Part shown: positions 25,016 to 37,391 of the stretch, piece by piece
How the letters are laid out: every line of letters starts with the position of its first letter
How positions within the stretch are numbered: position 1 is the stretch's first letter
NCBI RefSeq assembly: GCF_002776525.5
Contig: NC_045436.1
Location: 103,124,991 to 103,188,990, forward strand
Direction of reading: 5' to 3'
DNA length: 64,000 nucleotides
Source: Piliocolobus tephrosceles
Taxonomy: Eukaryota; Chordata; Mammalia; Primates; Cercopithecidae
Notes under the pieces: model-generated
What the model saw: the letters and a program-made list of their open reading frames with translations, nothing else
Database searches by the model: none
What the model was told of the DNA's origin: nothing
Program-made: the position numbers and the translations under genes

Positions 25016-28000
25016 AATAAATAAATTCTAGTATTTATTAATTCACAGTGACCATGTACTTGTTTGTGTTTCTTCCTCATTTAATTGAAACAATTTGGAC
25101 ATGTTTCATCAGTATAAAATTCACATAATTGACCACCAATATAAATTCATATAAAATTAACCATCAATAGAAATATGTCTAATCCATTTTAAGTTATTGT
25201 TTATGCAATCCATATACATTTGTGTTTCAATTTCTGCAGTAATTTCAACCAAGGAAGTAAAGTTCAAATCTCCCAAAATATTAGGAAAGATGTTTACAGT
25301 CTTTTGAAAAAATATTCAAAGGGTGAAAGTCACAGGCCCTGATAACTCTCCATATACTATCCTTAACTTCCTCTTATCCTTCATTTCTCACATCTCAAAT
25401 TATTCTTATCTGCTAAACTCTCCTAAAATACTCTCTCAACAGACATCTCCGGGGCATTTTTCTTTATCCCCACTCCTCATTTATTTTTTATTTAGACTGT
25501 CACTTAGCAAGAAAATAATTCCTATTAAATAAGGTGGGGAAAGAGCATAAGCGAGTGCTCAAATACCAACTTCTCTTTAGCAGAAGGAGGCAGGGAATGT
25601 TTCGGACTGTCTCATCCCGATGGTTGCTGCCAAGCACTTACATGTGTGTGTGTTGTAACATTGCTCTCTTTGGATTATTGGTCAATTATTCTTTTATATT
25701 GTCACATAGAAGACACCTGTATGTGCATGTGCCCTTTCATTGGAGGTGACATTTGCATTTCCTGTTTGAAAAACAAACAAACAAACAAAAATCTGAATAT
25801 GTAGTAAATTTGCAGAGGCTGTCGAACAAATACTATAAATTCAAGTGTGTTTAAAGCAGCCATCTTGGTTTGTTGAAAGGAAAAATCTTGAACTCAGCAC
25901 TTTGCTTTCTCTCTTGCAGTTGGTTTGTGATTAGCGTCTGTGTACGTTGTGCTTTTTATATCAGCAACAGCTGTACTGTGAGGCTCCTAGGGAAACCCCC
26001 TCAAAATAGCTTTGTTGCAAAAAGAAAATGGCATTTATGAACTTTGGCGGGAACTGTACTCTTGAGCCATGTTCAATTTTAAAACTTGAATGGAAAAATC
26101 CACTGCATGGAGAAGCCAGCCAGGCAGGATCATGAGCTGGATCTATTGTTAGAAGAAGAAGGAGGTGCCAACAGCTCAGAGGGCTCTGGGGGCTCTGAGA
26201 GCTTATGTACACTGAGTCCTGCAGGGGTCCTGGACAAGGCCACTTGGATGGGGGCCTAACCACAGCATTACACATGCTCAGGAAGAGGCAAAGGCGGAAA
26301 TTTACCACTTGGCAAAGCGTCTTCACAAAACCAGACTTGGCTTTGTCGTAGCTTCCTTAGGTAATGGTTTCACAATTTTTCAAAAATAACTTCATTTTAC
26401 TCATTCACTCACTAAGTCAGAATGTTTCTATTATTTGAGAGTTCTTGATAGAGGTGGAAGGTTCTACCTCAGTCAGGTCCTGAGAGCAGTGCCTAACTAT
26501 CCCAGTCCTGTCACCTATATACAGTCAGTGTGTTGTGTTCTTACTATTGTCTGGGGTGGTGTGAGAGTCTCATTTTGCTTAGTTGTCAGTGCTGACAGCT
26601 GCTGAGAGCTGCTCAGCCAGCCTCTTCTGAATTGCAGTAGGTGAGGTTTACAGCCTTCTGCCCCAGTAACAGTCAAAGGTGCTAAAACAATGTCTGGCTC
26701 CGTGAGTAGTTATTTCTCAATACCTCAGTATTATGCTAAGTTACTTCACCACAGTTGTGCCAAGTCTTCTATTTTCATAGCCAGATACTTTGCAGGATTT
26801 GAGGCCCCAGCATGCCAGGGCTAGAGTGAATATTTGTGTCTGTCATGATTCAAGCTACCAGAGATTTTGCATGAATTAGAGAAGGGTCACTTTAGCCAGA
26901 GGGTGCTACTCATGAGCCAAAAAGCTCTCACAGAAGCCAGAAGCTGTCTCTGAAAATCTTGTCCAGCGCTTTCCTTACTATAATAGCCATTTTCGAAAGG
27001 TCTGTGTCCTAAAGGGCTTGCATCACTCTTATTGAGTGACTCTTTTAGTTTTTCACAAATACTATTGCTTTTGGAGTATTGGACGGGGCAGCAAAAACTT
27101 GATAGCTCTTCTTTGCGCTCAGTCTGGTGCCAACCGGTGTAGCCCCTAGCCTCGTCTTTCTCTACCCCATGGTGATTTAGTTTTCTAAGAGTCTTTTTAT
27201 TTTTTTTCTTTCCATGTCGCTTGGCCTGAATTGGAGCTACCCTAGCCACCATGATAGATCTCCTAAAGTCTAAATATCAGGAAGAAGAGGTCAGAGAATT
27301 TATTTGAGATTCTATTTCCTGGTAGGCACATAGGTTTGTGAACATCCCTCCTTTTCCACATTTGAACTCCACATGGAAAGAGAAATGCTGGCTCTGTAAG
27401 TCAGACTGAAGGCCCTATGGCATCATTTCTACTAGAGAGGACTAACCAAGGGCCATTCAGGGATTCAAGGTGACCCACCTCTACAGTCAACTGGCAGTTT
27501 CTTCAGGTTAAAATAAACAAAAAGCTTAATATCGTTTAAGTATAGGGCACATAGCAATATACACAGGTACTCTATGGTATTTCATGAAAAATAAAAAGGT
27601 TGATTTGGTCTCAATTATTTTTTGTATTGAGGACTAGTACTATGGTCTGTTGAGAAATATTATAAAGTTTTCTTTAGGGAAGGTCTAAAAATAGAACACA
27701 ATCTTACTAGCCTAGAAGGATTTTAGCATGGTTCTCTTCTAAGGCAAGTGAATGAAGGAGAATGAAGCTTCTGGGCCATTGTCANNNNNNNNNNTCTAAG
27801 GCAAGTGAATGAAGGAGAATGAAGCTTCTGGGCCATTGTCATCAAGTGTTTTGTCTGCTTTTTAAAAGACCAGTCTTTAATTGCTTAGGCGTGGGTTCTA
27901 AATCAGAAGATGTCAGAAGGTGAGCTCTCAGGATTTGGGTTCTGCTGCAAATATTGCAACAATCAGCAAATATTGCAATATGAATGAATCCCCCATAAGT

Positions 28001-28161
28001 TTACGGGAAAATTTTAACTTCTGAACTACTGTAATTACCTCATAATTCATATACGGTTCCAATCACCAAAATAAATGAATGCAAGGTATTCTCATGCATT
28101 GTAAGAGTTTAGTCGTGTTTACATTATTGCACAAAGATTATTATTTATTTTTATTCGGCAG
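25016..28161. other. MAPK10 intron upstream of first visible exon
   Basis: Repeat-poor for the window, with a somewhat GC-richer block at 26.0-27.3 kb that I cannot name. Contains the assembly gap. No exon seen before 28162. Confidence 0.4.
27785..27794. other. Assembly gap (10 N) with duplicated flanks
   Basis: Ten Ns separate two exact copies of the same 47 bp (27738-27784 and 27795-27841). The contig ends overlap and were not merged, so the true sequence probably has one copy and no gap. The gap lies 368 bp upstream of a MAPK10 exon and does not touch it. Confidence 0.95.
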
Positions 28162-28225
28162 CCTCCACCTCAGATATATGACAAGCAGTTGGATGAAAGA
28201 GAACACACAATCGAAGAATGGAAAG
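28162..28225 (+). CDS. MAPK10: MAPK10 (JNK3) internal coding exon, C-terminal part of kinase fold
   Basis: JNK3 is a neuronal c-Jun N-terminal kinase that phosphorylates c-Jun, ATF2 and cytoskeletal substrates. This 64-nt exon starts in phase 0 after a pyrimidine-rich tract and CAG acceptor (28159-28161) and ends with one base (G) of a split Glu codon before a GTAACT donor at 28226. It encodes 21 residues beginning PPPQIYDKQ and ending EEWK, which I recognise as the segment just after the JNK kinase core, part of the C-terminal helical extension that packs on the kinase lobes. Counting back from the 464-residue alpha2 end gives residues 371-391. No stop or frameshift is present. The next exon completes the split codon. 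Preceding kinase-domain exons were not found in the first 28 kb and must lie further left. JNK1/JNK2 paralogues are similar here, but the downstream exons fix the identity as JNK3. Confidence 0.95.
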
Positions 28226-29047
28226 GTAACTCTACTATTTAAAAATGTATACTTTTTATTTTATCGAACTGAGAAAGTATCACCAAGGCTTTGCTTGTAA
28301 AAACAATTTACTAAAAGATGATTTGCTGATTGCTATTCTCTTAGACCATTTTTAAAGCTCCTAAAACGTCATCTGTCTTTTCATGACAAAAGCAATGTTG
28401 TGTTTGCTCAAGAATGAAAGGCGTTTACCATTGATACCTTTTGAAATGGTACTGATTGTCAGTGTTTGTCATGGTGGCGGGCAAGCTTTAGTTTAGAATT
28501 CCAGAATAAAACTTTCTATGTTTGTACATAAAATCATCACATGAAACATGAAATTAAAATTAATTCTGAGATGGTATTAGACTTTAGAAAATAAAAGATA
28601 GTTAATATATGAGTTTACTCATTGGACTGATAAGACTTGAGAATTTAAATAGAAAATATGTGTAGCCTATTTTTTTCTTTAACATAAAAATTAGAATAAA
28701 TGAATGCATTAATTCATTTTTCAGCAAAACTTTTCCAAACACATACTGCCTTTTTAAGATTATACTCAGAGTAAAACAAAGCAGAAAAACAATTGACTTA
28801 AAAAAGAATTGTTAAACTAATCTAAATCACTACAGAATAGATAAATATGGGAAAGTCAAATGCAGATTGTAACAAATGATAAGATCAAAATGGGAAGAGC
28901 TGAAGGGAAGGAACATTTGAGTTACCTTGCAGGAATTAATAAGTGTAAATTAGGAAAAGAAAAAATATTTGGAAAAGATCAGATAAAGGACTAAGAGGAA
29001 AACAAAGGATAGGAATAAGCAGAAAACGTTACAAAGATACTAAACAG

Positions 29048-29375
29048 GGCCAGGAGTGATGACTCACACCTGTAATCCCAGCAGTTTGGGAGGCTGAGGC
29101 TGGGGGATCACTTGATCCCGGGAGTTCAGAACCAACCTGGACAACATAGGGAGACCCTGACTCTACCAGCAACATACAAAAATTAGCCGGGCATAGTGGT
29201 ACACACCTGTAGTCCCACCTACTCAGGAGGCTGAGGTGAGAGGATCACTTGAATCCAGGAAGTTGAGGCTGTGGTGGGCCATGATTGTGCCATTGTACTC
29301 AAGCCTGGGTGACAGAGAAAGTCTCTGTCTCTCTATATATATATGTAAAATAAAAAATAAAATAAAAATATTTTA
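29048..29375 (+). mobile_element. Old Alu
   Basis: Head GGCCAGGAGTGATGACTCA, full but diverged dimer, tail of TA and AAAAT units. The flanks AAAGATACTAAA (29033-29044) and AAAGATGCTAAA (29376-29387) differ at one base. Confidence 0.9.
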
Positions 29376-30058
29376 AAAGATGCTAAAGACATTCCACTAG
29401 TCAAGAGATTCCAGGGTCTTGTTGGTGAATATGGAAAAATGAACATATACATAAAGCAGATCAAGTGAAAAAAGATGCTGGATGTAGGTGAAAAAGGCTT
29501 GCTTTCATCCAAGTAAGGACAGGAAGACACTCCTTAGGAGCTCATGAATAGATGGGTGATAGGATATAACCATCATTTGAGGAGGACATGGACTAAATTG
29601 TGAGAAATTGGGAGAAAGAAGTACCTGTAAAGGGTGATGATTATACAGATTATAAGCCATTGCAAAGCAAGAATGAGTAGGGCTGAATGATTTTTAGCTA
29701 AAATGGACAAAGTAAACAGAACTGCAACTCTCCAATTTAACCCAGCATTCAGAAAGCCAAAAATGGATGCCAATCTGAGAGTAAATGAACTAAATTTTTT
29801 AATGTGTTTGGTTTTTGGCAAGTTTAGATTTACAAGTCCGAGATATGAGTGTGGAAAAAAAAAAAACAGAAGCAGTAAGAGATGGAGGTTGTAAGGATTG
29901 GTAAAAATTTAAAGTAATGAGAATATGTGCATTTCATAGGAAGTGAGTATAAAAGAAAAACGGATGTTCAAAGCCATAAAAATTGTTACTAGATGAAGCT
30001 TGAATGTATTAGTAGTTCCCCCAAAGAATTCAGAAAACAAGTAAAACATGTGTTTCTT

Positions 30059-30198
30059 GTTTCATGTATGTAGTAATGTTTCATGTATATAGAAATAAAT
30101 GTTATTTATGTAGAAATGTATGTAGAAATAAATAGGGTATATATATATAGAGAGAGAAATAAATAGTATGTTTCATGTACGTAGAAATAAATTTTCAT
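30059..30198 (+). repeat. Degenerate minisatellite in MAPK10 intron
   Basis: About five uneven copies of a unit like GTTTCATGTATGTAGAAATA plus AAT, with a TA/GA run in the middle. Confidence 0.8.
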
Positions 30199-30416
30199 GC
30201 ATTGATTTCTTCAGCTGCTTTATTGGATACCTATTTGTGCCAAGCTCTCTGCTAATTACAAGGCAATATAGAAATAGAAATAGAGCAGTAAAGGAATCTC
30301 AATTGATTTTTAATTTACTCAACCCTATCAAAACAGTATTATTTGCCATTAAGTAATGAATTTCTGTGGATAAAGGAGAAATTTGTTTTCTCTAATAACA
30401 CAGCTGTTTCTTACAG

Positions 30417-30494
30417 AACTTATCTACAAGGAAGTAATGAACTCAGAAGAGAAGACTAAAAATGGCGTAGTAAAAGGACAGCCTTCTCCTTCAG
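30417..30494 (+). CDS. MAPK10: MAPK10 (JNK3) penultimate coding exon
   Basis: This 78-nt exon lies 2191 bp after the previous one, between a TTACAG acceptor (ends 30416) and a GTACTC donor (30495). Its first two bases complete the Glu codon begun in the previous exon, giving ELIYKEVMNSEEK through GQPSPS (26 residues, 392-417), and it ends with one base (G) of the next codon. ELIYKEV closes the MAPK C-terminal helix. The Lys/Ser/Pro-rich remainder starts the flexible tail. The hanging G matters: joined to the two alternative acceptors of the last exon it reads as GCA (Ala) or GGT (Gly), which sets the frame of the tail. No damage is seen. Confidence 0.95.
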
Positions 30495-31879
30495 GTACTC
30501 ACTCTCCGTGAATAACCAATAAACTAGTACTTGTGTAATTTCTTGACCTTTTTGTAGGCGTTGCAACAAATAACATTGCTTGAAGAGCAGATGGAAAAAT
30601 ATCACATGGTTGTTTCCTTATAATGATTTTAGTTTTATTTCTTTTGATATTCAGTGTGGCATTCATTCTGATTATTCTGATTGTAATGATCCAGCACAAA
30701 ATTTATTTCATAAATCATTTTAAGATAGTAATGAATCCTGAAGAAAATGTTAACATGGGCTAAAGGGTAAATGCACCTCATCAAAATTCAGAGCCATAAT
30801 GCCCTTTTGACCATCAAGTCAATGTGGAGATCAGGAATCCTTTCAGCCACAACCTCTTCCCTCATTCATTCTTAGTGTTTGAACTCTTCTCAAGGTTGAT
30901 GTGACAATAGTTGAAACTTCCACCAAGATGGGCTCCAGTTAAAGTCAGCTTGGAAAATTTTTTGTTTGCTAGCTACAGAATCTAACACACAATTGTACAT
31001 ATGTATTTTTTTACTGATCCTAGTAATGTGCTTTAGTATGACTTGAGACAATTTACTTATTAATGCTAATGTGTTTTTTCCTAAGACCTATGCTCTCACT
31101 ATAAAGAGTTTTAGAAAATGTGATGGTTTATTTTCAGCTTTAAAAAACTACATTCAACTCCTGCTAGCAAAAATATGGGCTACCAATGCCTAGTTTTGAG
31201 AAAAACTGATTAGGGTGTTGTTTTCCTAGATTATTTTAGGAAAAAAAGATGTAGGATGAAATAATTAATCAATTATTCATACAGATACTACTCTTTGAAT
31301 AACTAATTTACACCCCAAACCAATATGATACCCAAACAGATGCAATTCGGTTATGACATGCTTTTCTCACCAGTGGGACTTGAAAAAATACTCAGTTTTA
31401 TCCCAAGTTTTTCCTTTCCTCCGAGAAGGTTAAGGGAGTCACTGGAGTTGTTTTCCATACTGCCCTCTCTACTCATTCACCCTAGCGTACAGATTGACAC
31501 AGTCCACAGAAGCTGCTTCACACTCATCCGCATGTTCGGCCTGTTGCTCATTAAAAAACTAGAAGACAGAATCCAAAAGCCTCAAGATGCCACCTGCTGA
31601 GGCAGAACAACTCCTTGCTTTAAGAATTCCTATGATGACCAGAACATATTGTCATGTACTCATTAAGCAGCAGAAATAACAGAATTTAGCCACGGGTGAC
31701 CTAGCACGTTAGGCTGGGCCAGGACAAATTTTAGTAGAACCTATTCTATTCATCTTCAGTTCAAGTTATCATTACTTCATTTCCTTTTCATACCACCGTA
31801 CCCCAAAAGACTTTTTATATCTTCCCAAAGAATAGGATCTTTCCTTTCTATAGATCCTACTAGTTCCTGTATGTTAAAT

Positions 31880-32015
31880 ATTTGACCTCTTGTCTTATAT
31901 CCCTTATTGATTGTAATTTCATTGAGAAGACTGTATGCATTTATCTTTGTGTCCCATGTAGTGCCTGGGTGCTGTGCCTTGCACACAGTAGTAGCTCAAT
32001 AAATATTTATTAATT
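31880..32015 (+). mobile_element. L2 3' end
   Basis: GTGTCCCATGTAGTGCCTGG, TTGCACACAGTAGTAGCTCA and ATAAATATTTATTAATTTG match the L2 3' terminus. It lies in the last MAPK10 intron. Confidence 0.6.
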
Positions 32016-33251
32016 TGAAAATTGCCACTCAATTTCTCCCTCAGAATATTTCTTGGTACTATTCCAAACACAAAATTCAAGACAAGATCATGTAACTTTA
32101 ATACAGTATACTATTCAGCATGTTCTAACACCATTATTATAAATATTTATTCGCTCTATTAATCTCCATGAAGATAAACAGGCCAAGCATCAAGTATATA
32201 AAGTCTTGCTATTGGCATTTTTTCATGCTTCACATAAAGGTTTGCAGTTTTCAGGTGTCTGATTTATTCATTTTGGGAAATACATATTCATGATTTTTTT
32301 GCAGGCCTGCTTAGTGTGTTAATGATTAATTCTAAAATATGCAACTTAGACTCTACTTGAGTGAGAAGGCTAAGCCACTTTTTAACCATTCCAACTACCT
32401 TAACAATGAAAAATTATTGCCCTAAACTATAGTTGACTGGCTTAACGAATTTATAGTTAAAATGATTGTGGATTCAATCTAGGAACAATATTCATGACTT
32501 CGTTATAAGTCACATAGTATGACTTTCTCTTTTGTGAGAAATCATATGTATACTGCACATTATACGATGCATTTCTGTATGATATATTTATGTGCATGAT
32601 GGAGAGGCTCTGGGGCAGCCATGTGCTGGCGCTGACTCTACCAACTCATGACGGCCAATTCTGTACCTCTCTTCCCAACTATGCATTTATTGTTGGTGTG
32701 TTGGCAGCATGAAATCAGCCACGGAGGATTTGCAACATGAAAATTGGCAGACCCTACAAATCAGGGTGTTTTTGTTGCCCCCTGCAGAGCCAATTGTTAA
32801 ATTTTTATTGGCGCACCACTCTGTGTGTGCGTTTTTGTGTGTGTAATAAACCACACTGGAAAGAAAAAGCAATTACTAAAAAAAGTTTGAAAAGTCAGCT
32901 TTTTTGCATTGTTCATTATATTCAGCTTTTTTTCATTAATGTTCATGTAGCATATTTTATTTTGAAAATAGCTAGGGTAAAGTATTTTTATAACAGACTC
33001 TGTTAGTATTCAGTCATGGCAATACTGGGAATTCTGCAGCGAGGGAATAAGTTAAAGCAGTATCTCAGGGGCCAAATGCTTCTAATATGGACACTCGTGT
33101 TAGGTGATGCTTTTAAAATGTAAATAGGAAGTTAAATGTGCATTTGCAGAATAATTTATAGGTTTTAAATATATTGATGGAATTGTTGTATGTCAATAAG
33201 AGATAAATTTAAATTTCAGATACATTTCTAAATAAATAATTGTACTCCCTT
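32016..33251. other. MAPK10 last intron, unassigned
   Basis: No gene or clear repeat. Short TG-rich stretch at about 32822-32842. Confidence 0.35.
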
Positions 33252-33470
33252 GGCCAGGCGCGGTGGCTCAAGCCTGTAATCCCAGCACTTTGGGAGGCCA
33301 AGATGGGTGGATCACGAGGTCAGGAGATCCAGACCATCCTGGCTAACATGGTGAAACCCCGTCTCTACTAATAATACAAAAAACTAGCTGGGCGAGGTGG
33401 CGGGCGCCTGTATTCCCAGCTACTCGGGAGGCTGAGGCAGGAGAATGGCATAAACCCGAGATGCAGAGCT
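33252..33470 (+). mobile_element. Alu lacking its 3' end and tail
   Basis: Good head (GGCCAGGCGCGGTGGCTCA) and left monomer. The right monomer stops near CCCGAGATGCAGAGCTT and runs into unrelated unique sequence. There is no poly(A) and no flanking duplication, so the 3' part was lost after insertion. Confidence 0.9.
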
Positions 33471-36154
33471 TCTGTTATCTGATTTCACTTGCATAGTAAT
33501 TTATTTTCAAGGATGGCATAGCTGCTTGCTTCCTGAATTGATCTGTAACAATTGTTGAGGGACTAGCAGTCCATGAATAGAAATTAATTTTCTTCTAAAA
33601 GCATTTGTTATAGGATGTTAGAGCTAGAACAATAGGAGAGCATCTGATTCACCAATGCTCAGTTTGTTCACCAGCCCTCTTCCACCTGAGAAGTAAAGCT
33701 CCCAAAACTAACAGTGACTCACTAAGATAAGGATGCTGAACATCAGGATGGGCAGAGATTTTCCAAAATCTCTAAGTCAAAGATAAAGCTTCCAGGTGAT
33801 TTGAATATGCAACCATTCCCTCCCCAGTGTGGACCACATTCCCCACCATGGGAATATGTCTTAGGGTCACTAATCTAGTCCATTAATTTTATTTACTTTT
33901 TATTTAAAAATCTCAGGCCCAGACAAATTGTGGCTCAAGATCATGTAGATAAAAAAGGCACTATTTTTTTCATTCTTGTGCTTTTTCTCATTCTGTGTCT
34001 ATCATATTTTTTTTGCTGTTGTTGGCAGTAGGGGGTATCAGGAAAATCATTCCCTTTAAAAACAGTGAAACAACATTTTCCCCCATAACAATGTTTTTTG
34101 GTTAAATAACTCCTAGCTGAGAAATTTTCTTTAGCATACGTTACTTCTTTCTATGAAATTTGATTTTTTTAGGTAAAGTTGAAGGTAGCTAATATTCCTC
34201 ATTTGCAACCCTATTGACATTTTCGGTTCCTTTGAATGCCATTTTTATTGACAAAATTTGTAATGCTTTATTGATGGCAAAACATTTTTGAAAATGCATA
34301 TCTCTACTGTTTTCTCTTAAGTAATACAGAAAGAAGAGATATTTATCACATTGGACAACTGAACACTATGATCAGATTCAATTCGGTTCAATTCTTTTTA
34401 AGATATTTTCGCAAACTGCTTGGCAGTAATTTAACAACTTAAAGCCAAGGCCCATGTCTTGTCCCTTATATTTGTTTTGGGTTTATGGTTTACAAGTCCT
34501 GTTTATTGCCTACGTGAAAATAGACTTGAATGGATCATCCAGTAAAGCCAGAAGTGGCTGCAGGCAAGGAGGCAATTATTATAGCGTAATAGAGGGAGGC
34601 ATACAGAAGCAAATAGTTTTCATCTAATAGTGGTGGACTGGTTAACATTTAACAACTCTATTTAAAAAAAGAATTGAGGAGTAGCACTTAAGATTAACAT
34701 TTAACAACTCTATTTAAAAAAAGAATCAACGAGTAGCACTTAACAATTTCTGTGGTATAAATATTCTCACCGTGACCAATTTTAAGCAACAATGTAACGT
34801 CAGTGGGTGCAGAGTTGGAAAGAGATGTTAATAATTGGTTCTAAGAAGCCACTGAAAGCCAGCTCCAGCACACCATAGACAGTGCGCATTTTTCTCCCAC
34901 CATCACACTGTATAGCAAGGAACCATTCCCACGAAACAAGCAGATGTCATGGGAATTTTTACAAAGGAAGTACTGATGACCTCTCTTAATGAATTTGTGC
35001 CATATAAAATCAGAAGCAATAGTCTATGGAACCCTAGAAATACAGCTGATAAAGACTTTGATAGATTCTGAACTTTGAGTAGTTAAACACTAATTATAAT
35101 TTGCATTCAACATCGATAAACTAGAGGGCAGGACCATTCCAACACAGAAGATAGGAATTAGAGAGAACCAGCTGATGAACAAAAGGAGAAGAAAGACAAC
35201 TGCAACAAAATGATTTCCTTTGGCTAAAAATAGCTTAACAGTTTCACTAGTTCAAAAGCAAGAAGGAACTTGCTTTTCCTCACAGAACCTGTCTAGAAGA
35301 GTACACATAAAAGATACTCAATACTGTTTTGTTAACTCCAGTACTTACTCTGTGCTACTACTCAGCAGTAGACACTGTGGAAGACAGGAGAAACAGAGAA
35401 GTATAATGAAAGAAGTAAAAAGAAACAGGGGAAATATATACTTGAGGTAATCTATAACAAAACTACACATAATAAAGGACTGACTGGGATGGCATAACAT
35501 TCAGAAATATTCCAGAAGTGTGCTGAAAATATGCTGATTTTGAAAATAAGTGCAGTAGGAGTGCTGTGTGTTTTATAAGCATAGCCTGCAGTATGATCCC
35601 CTGTTTATAAAGAGCTTATTAAAAGCTACTCTGACTTTTGCTACATTCATTCAATATTATTCATAGATATAAATTTGTGTTTTGCTGCTGGGGAAATTTC
35701 CTCGGTGCTCTTTGTTTAATTTCTCTAGCTGTCATTGTTGTGGGTTTGTGTTTATTTGTAAACATCAAATTGTTTTCCTATAAGGGAGCCTTATTTCAGC
35801 TAAGCCTTATCTCACCCTTATTTGAATCATTACTGAATTTTCATTGTGACAATAAGAACGTGTCTACATAATCAACTCCAGCCAGGATAGGGGAAAAAGC
35901 CTATCTCAAGAGAAGACCAAGATTATTATGAAAGATACTTAAAAATACTTTTTGGTTTGTATTATGCCACAATTTTATTTTAAAACTTTCAAACTGGTTA
36001 TTTTCTCATAATAAAGCATGCTATCAAAAATCCTCCTGGTTCTACTGGCATTCTGGTTAATTACAACATTCATTATATATATATTCATTTGATCTGTTTT
36101 TGATATCCAATCCCCTGACACTGAAACTTCTTATTCAAATAAATCCTAAGTATA
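33471..36154. other. MAPK10 last intron, unassigned
   Basis: Contains the 52-bp tandem duplication at 34643. The block at 33640-33860 may be an old DNA transposon. No gene. Confidence 0.35.
34643..34746 (+). repeat. 52-bp tandem duplication
   Basis: Two copies (34643-34694, 34695-34746) begin TAACATTTAACAACTCTATT and differ at about five positions clustered near positions 33-36 and at the 3' end. Confidence 0.9.
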
Positions 36155-37090
36155 ATTGTATTTCTACACATTAGCAATGAACATAAAACATTTCCATTTA
36201 GAATAGCATCAAGAAATATATATTTAGGAATAAATTTAGCAAAAGAAGTGCAAGCTTTGTACTCTGAAAACTACAAAACATTGTTGAAAGAAATTAAAGA
36301 GACCTAATAACTGGAAAGACATTTCATTGTTCATGGATTAGAAGATTTAATATTGTCGAGGTGGTGACAGATACTCCCCAAATTGATGTACAGATTAAGC
36401 CAATACCTATCAAAATCATAGCTGTCTTTTTTGCAGAAATTGACAAGCCCATCTTAAAATTTGTGCGGAAATGCAAAGGAAGCAGAATATCCAAAATAAC
36501 CTTGAAAAACAACACAGCTGGGAGATTTACATGTTTTGATTTCAAAACTTACTACAAAGCTACAATATCCAAGACAGAGTGCTACTTGCATGAAGATACA
36601 CAAATAGATCAAGGGAATCAAATTGAGAGTCCAGGAATAAATACCTACATTTATGACCAATTGATTTTTGAAAAGGATGGCAAGACTTGGACAGAGGCTA
36701 GCCTTTTCAATAAATGGTGCTGGGATGATTGGATAAGAATGATTCATGCAAAGGAATGAAGGTAGACCCCTGCCTCATATCATATACAAAAATGAGCTAA
36801 AAGTGAATCATAGGCTTAAGTATAAGGTCTAAAATTATAAAACTCTTAGGCAAAAACACGGGAGTAAATTTTTATAATCTTGGGTTAGAAAATGGTTTTC
36901 TAGATATGACACGAAAACACAAGTGATAAAAGAAAAGATAGATAAATCCAATTTCATAAAAATTAAAAACATTTGTGCTTCAAAAGACACTTTGAAGAAA
37001 ATGGAAAGACAAACCATAGCATAGAGGAAAAACATTTGAAAATATATATCTGATTAAGTAACTTGTACCCAGATTATATAAAGAGCTCTT
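36155..37090 (+). mobile_element. Old L1 (L1M/L1PB-like) ORF2 fragment, left half
   Basis: A decayed ORF2 C-terminal region: the frame at 36361-36759 contains SLFNKWCWDDW- and GRFTCFDFKTYYKATI-like phrases of L1 ORF2. It is interrupted at about 37090 by an Alu carrying an L1PA. Confidence 0.8.
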
Positions 37091-37093
37091 ACA

Positions 37094-37391
37094 GGCCTGT
37101 CACAGTGGCTCATGCCTGTAGACTCAGCATTGTGGGAGACAGAAATCGGAAGATCACGTGAGGCCAGGAGCTTGAGACCAGCCTGGGCAACATGGCAAAC
37201 TCCTGTCTCTACAAAAAAAACCTTTGTTAAAAAATTATCCAGGTGTGGTGGTATGTGCCTGTAGTGCTAGGTACTTGGGAAACTGAGGCAGGAGAATTGC
37301 CTGAGCCCTGGAGTTACAGGATACAGTGAACCATGACCATGCCACTGTGCTAAAGGCTGGGTGACTGAGTGAGACCCTGTCTTTAAAGAAA
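37094..37391 (+). mobile_element. Old Alu inside an L1, 3' tail hit by an L1PA
   Basis: Diverged dimer from GGCCTGTCACAGTGGCTCA to GAGACCCTGTCTTTAAAGAAA, where L1PA sequence begins. It sits in an older L1 that stops at about 37090 and resumes at about 39566. Confidence 0.85.

Noticed and set aside
1..28161. Search for further MAPK10 kinase-domain exons
   Set aside because: No segment encoding the expected JNK residues before PPPQIYDKQ was seen by eye. A translated search would be decisive.
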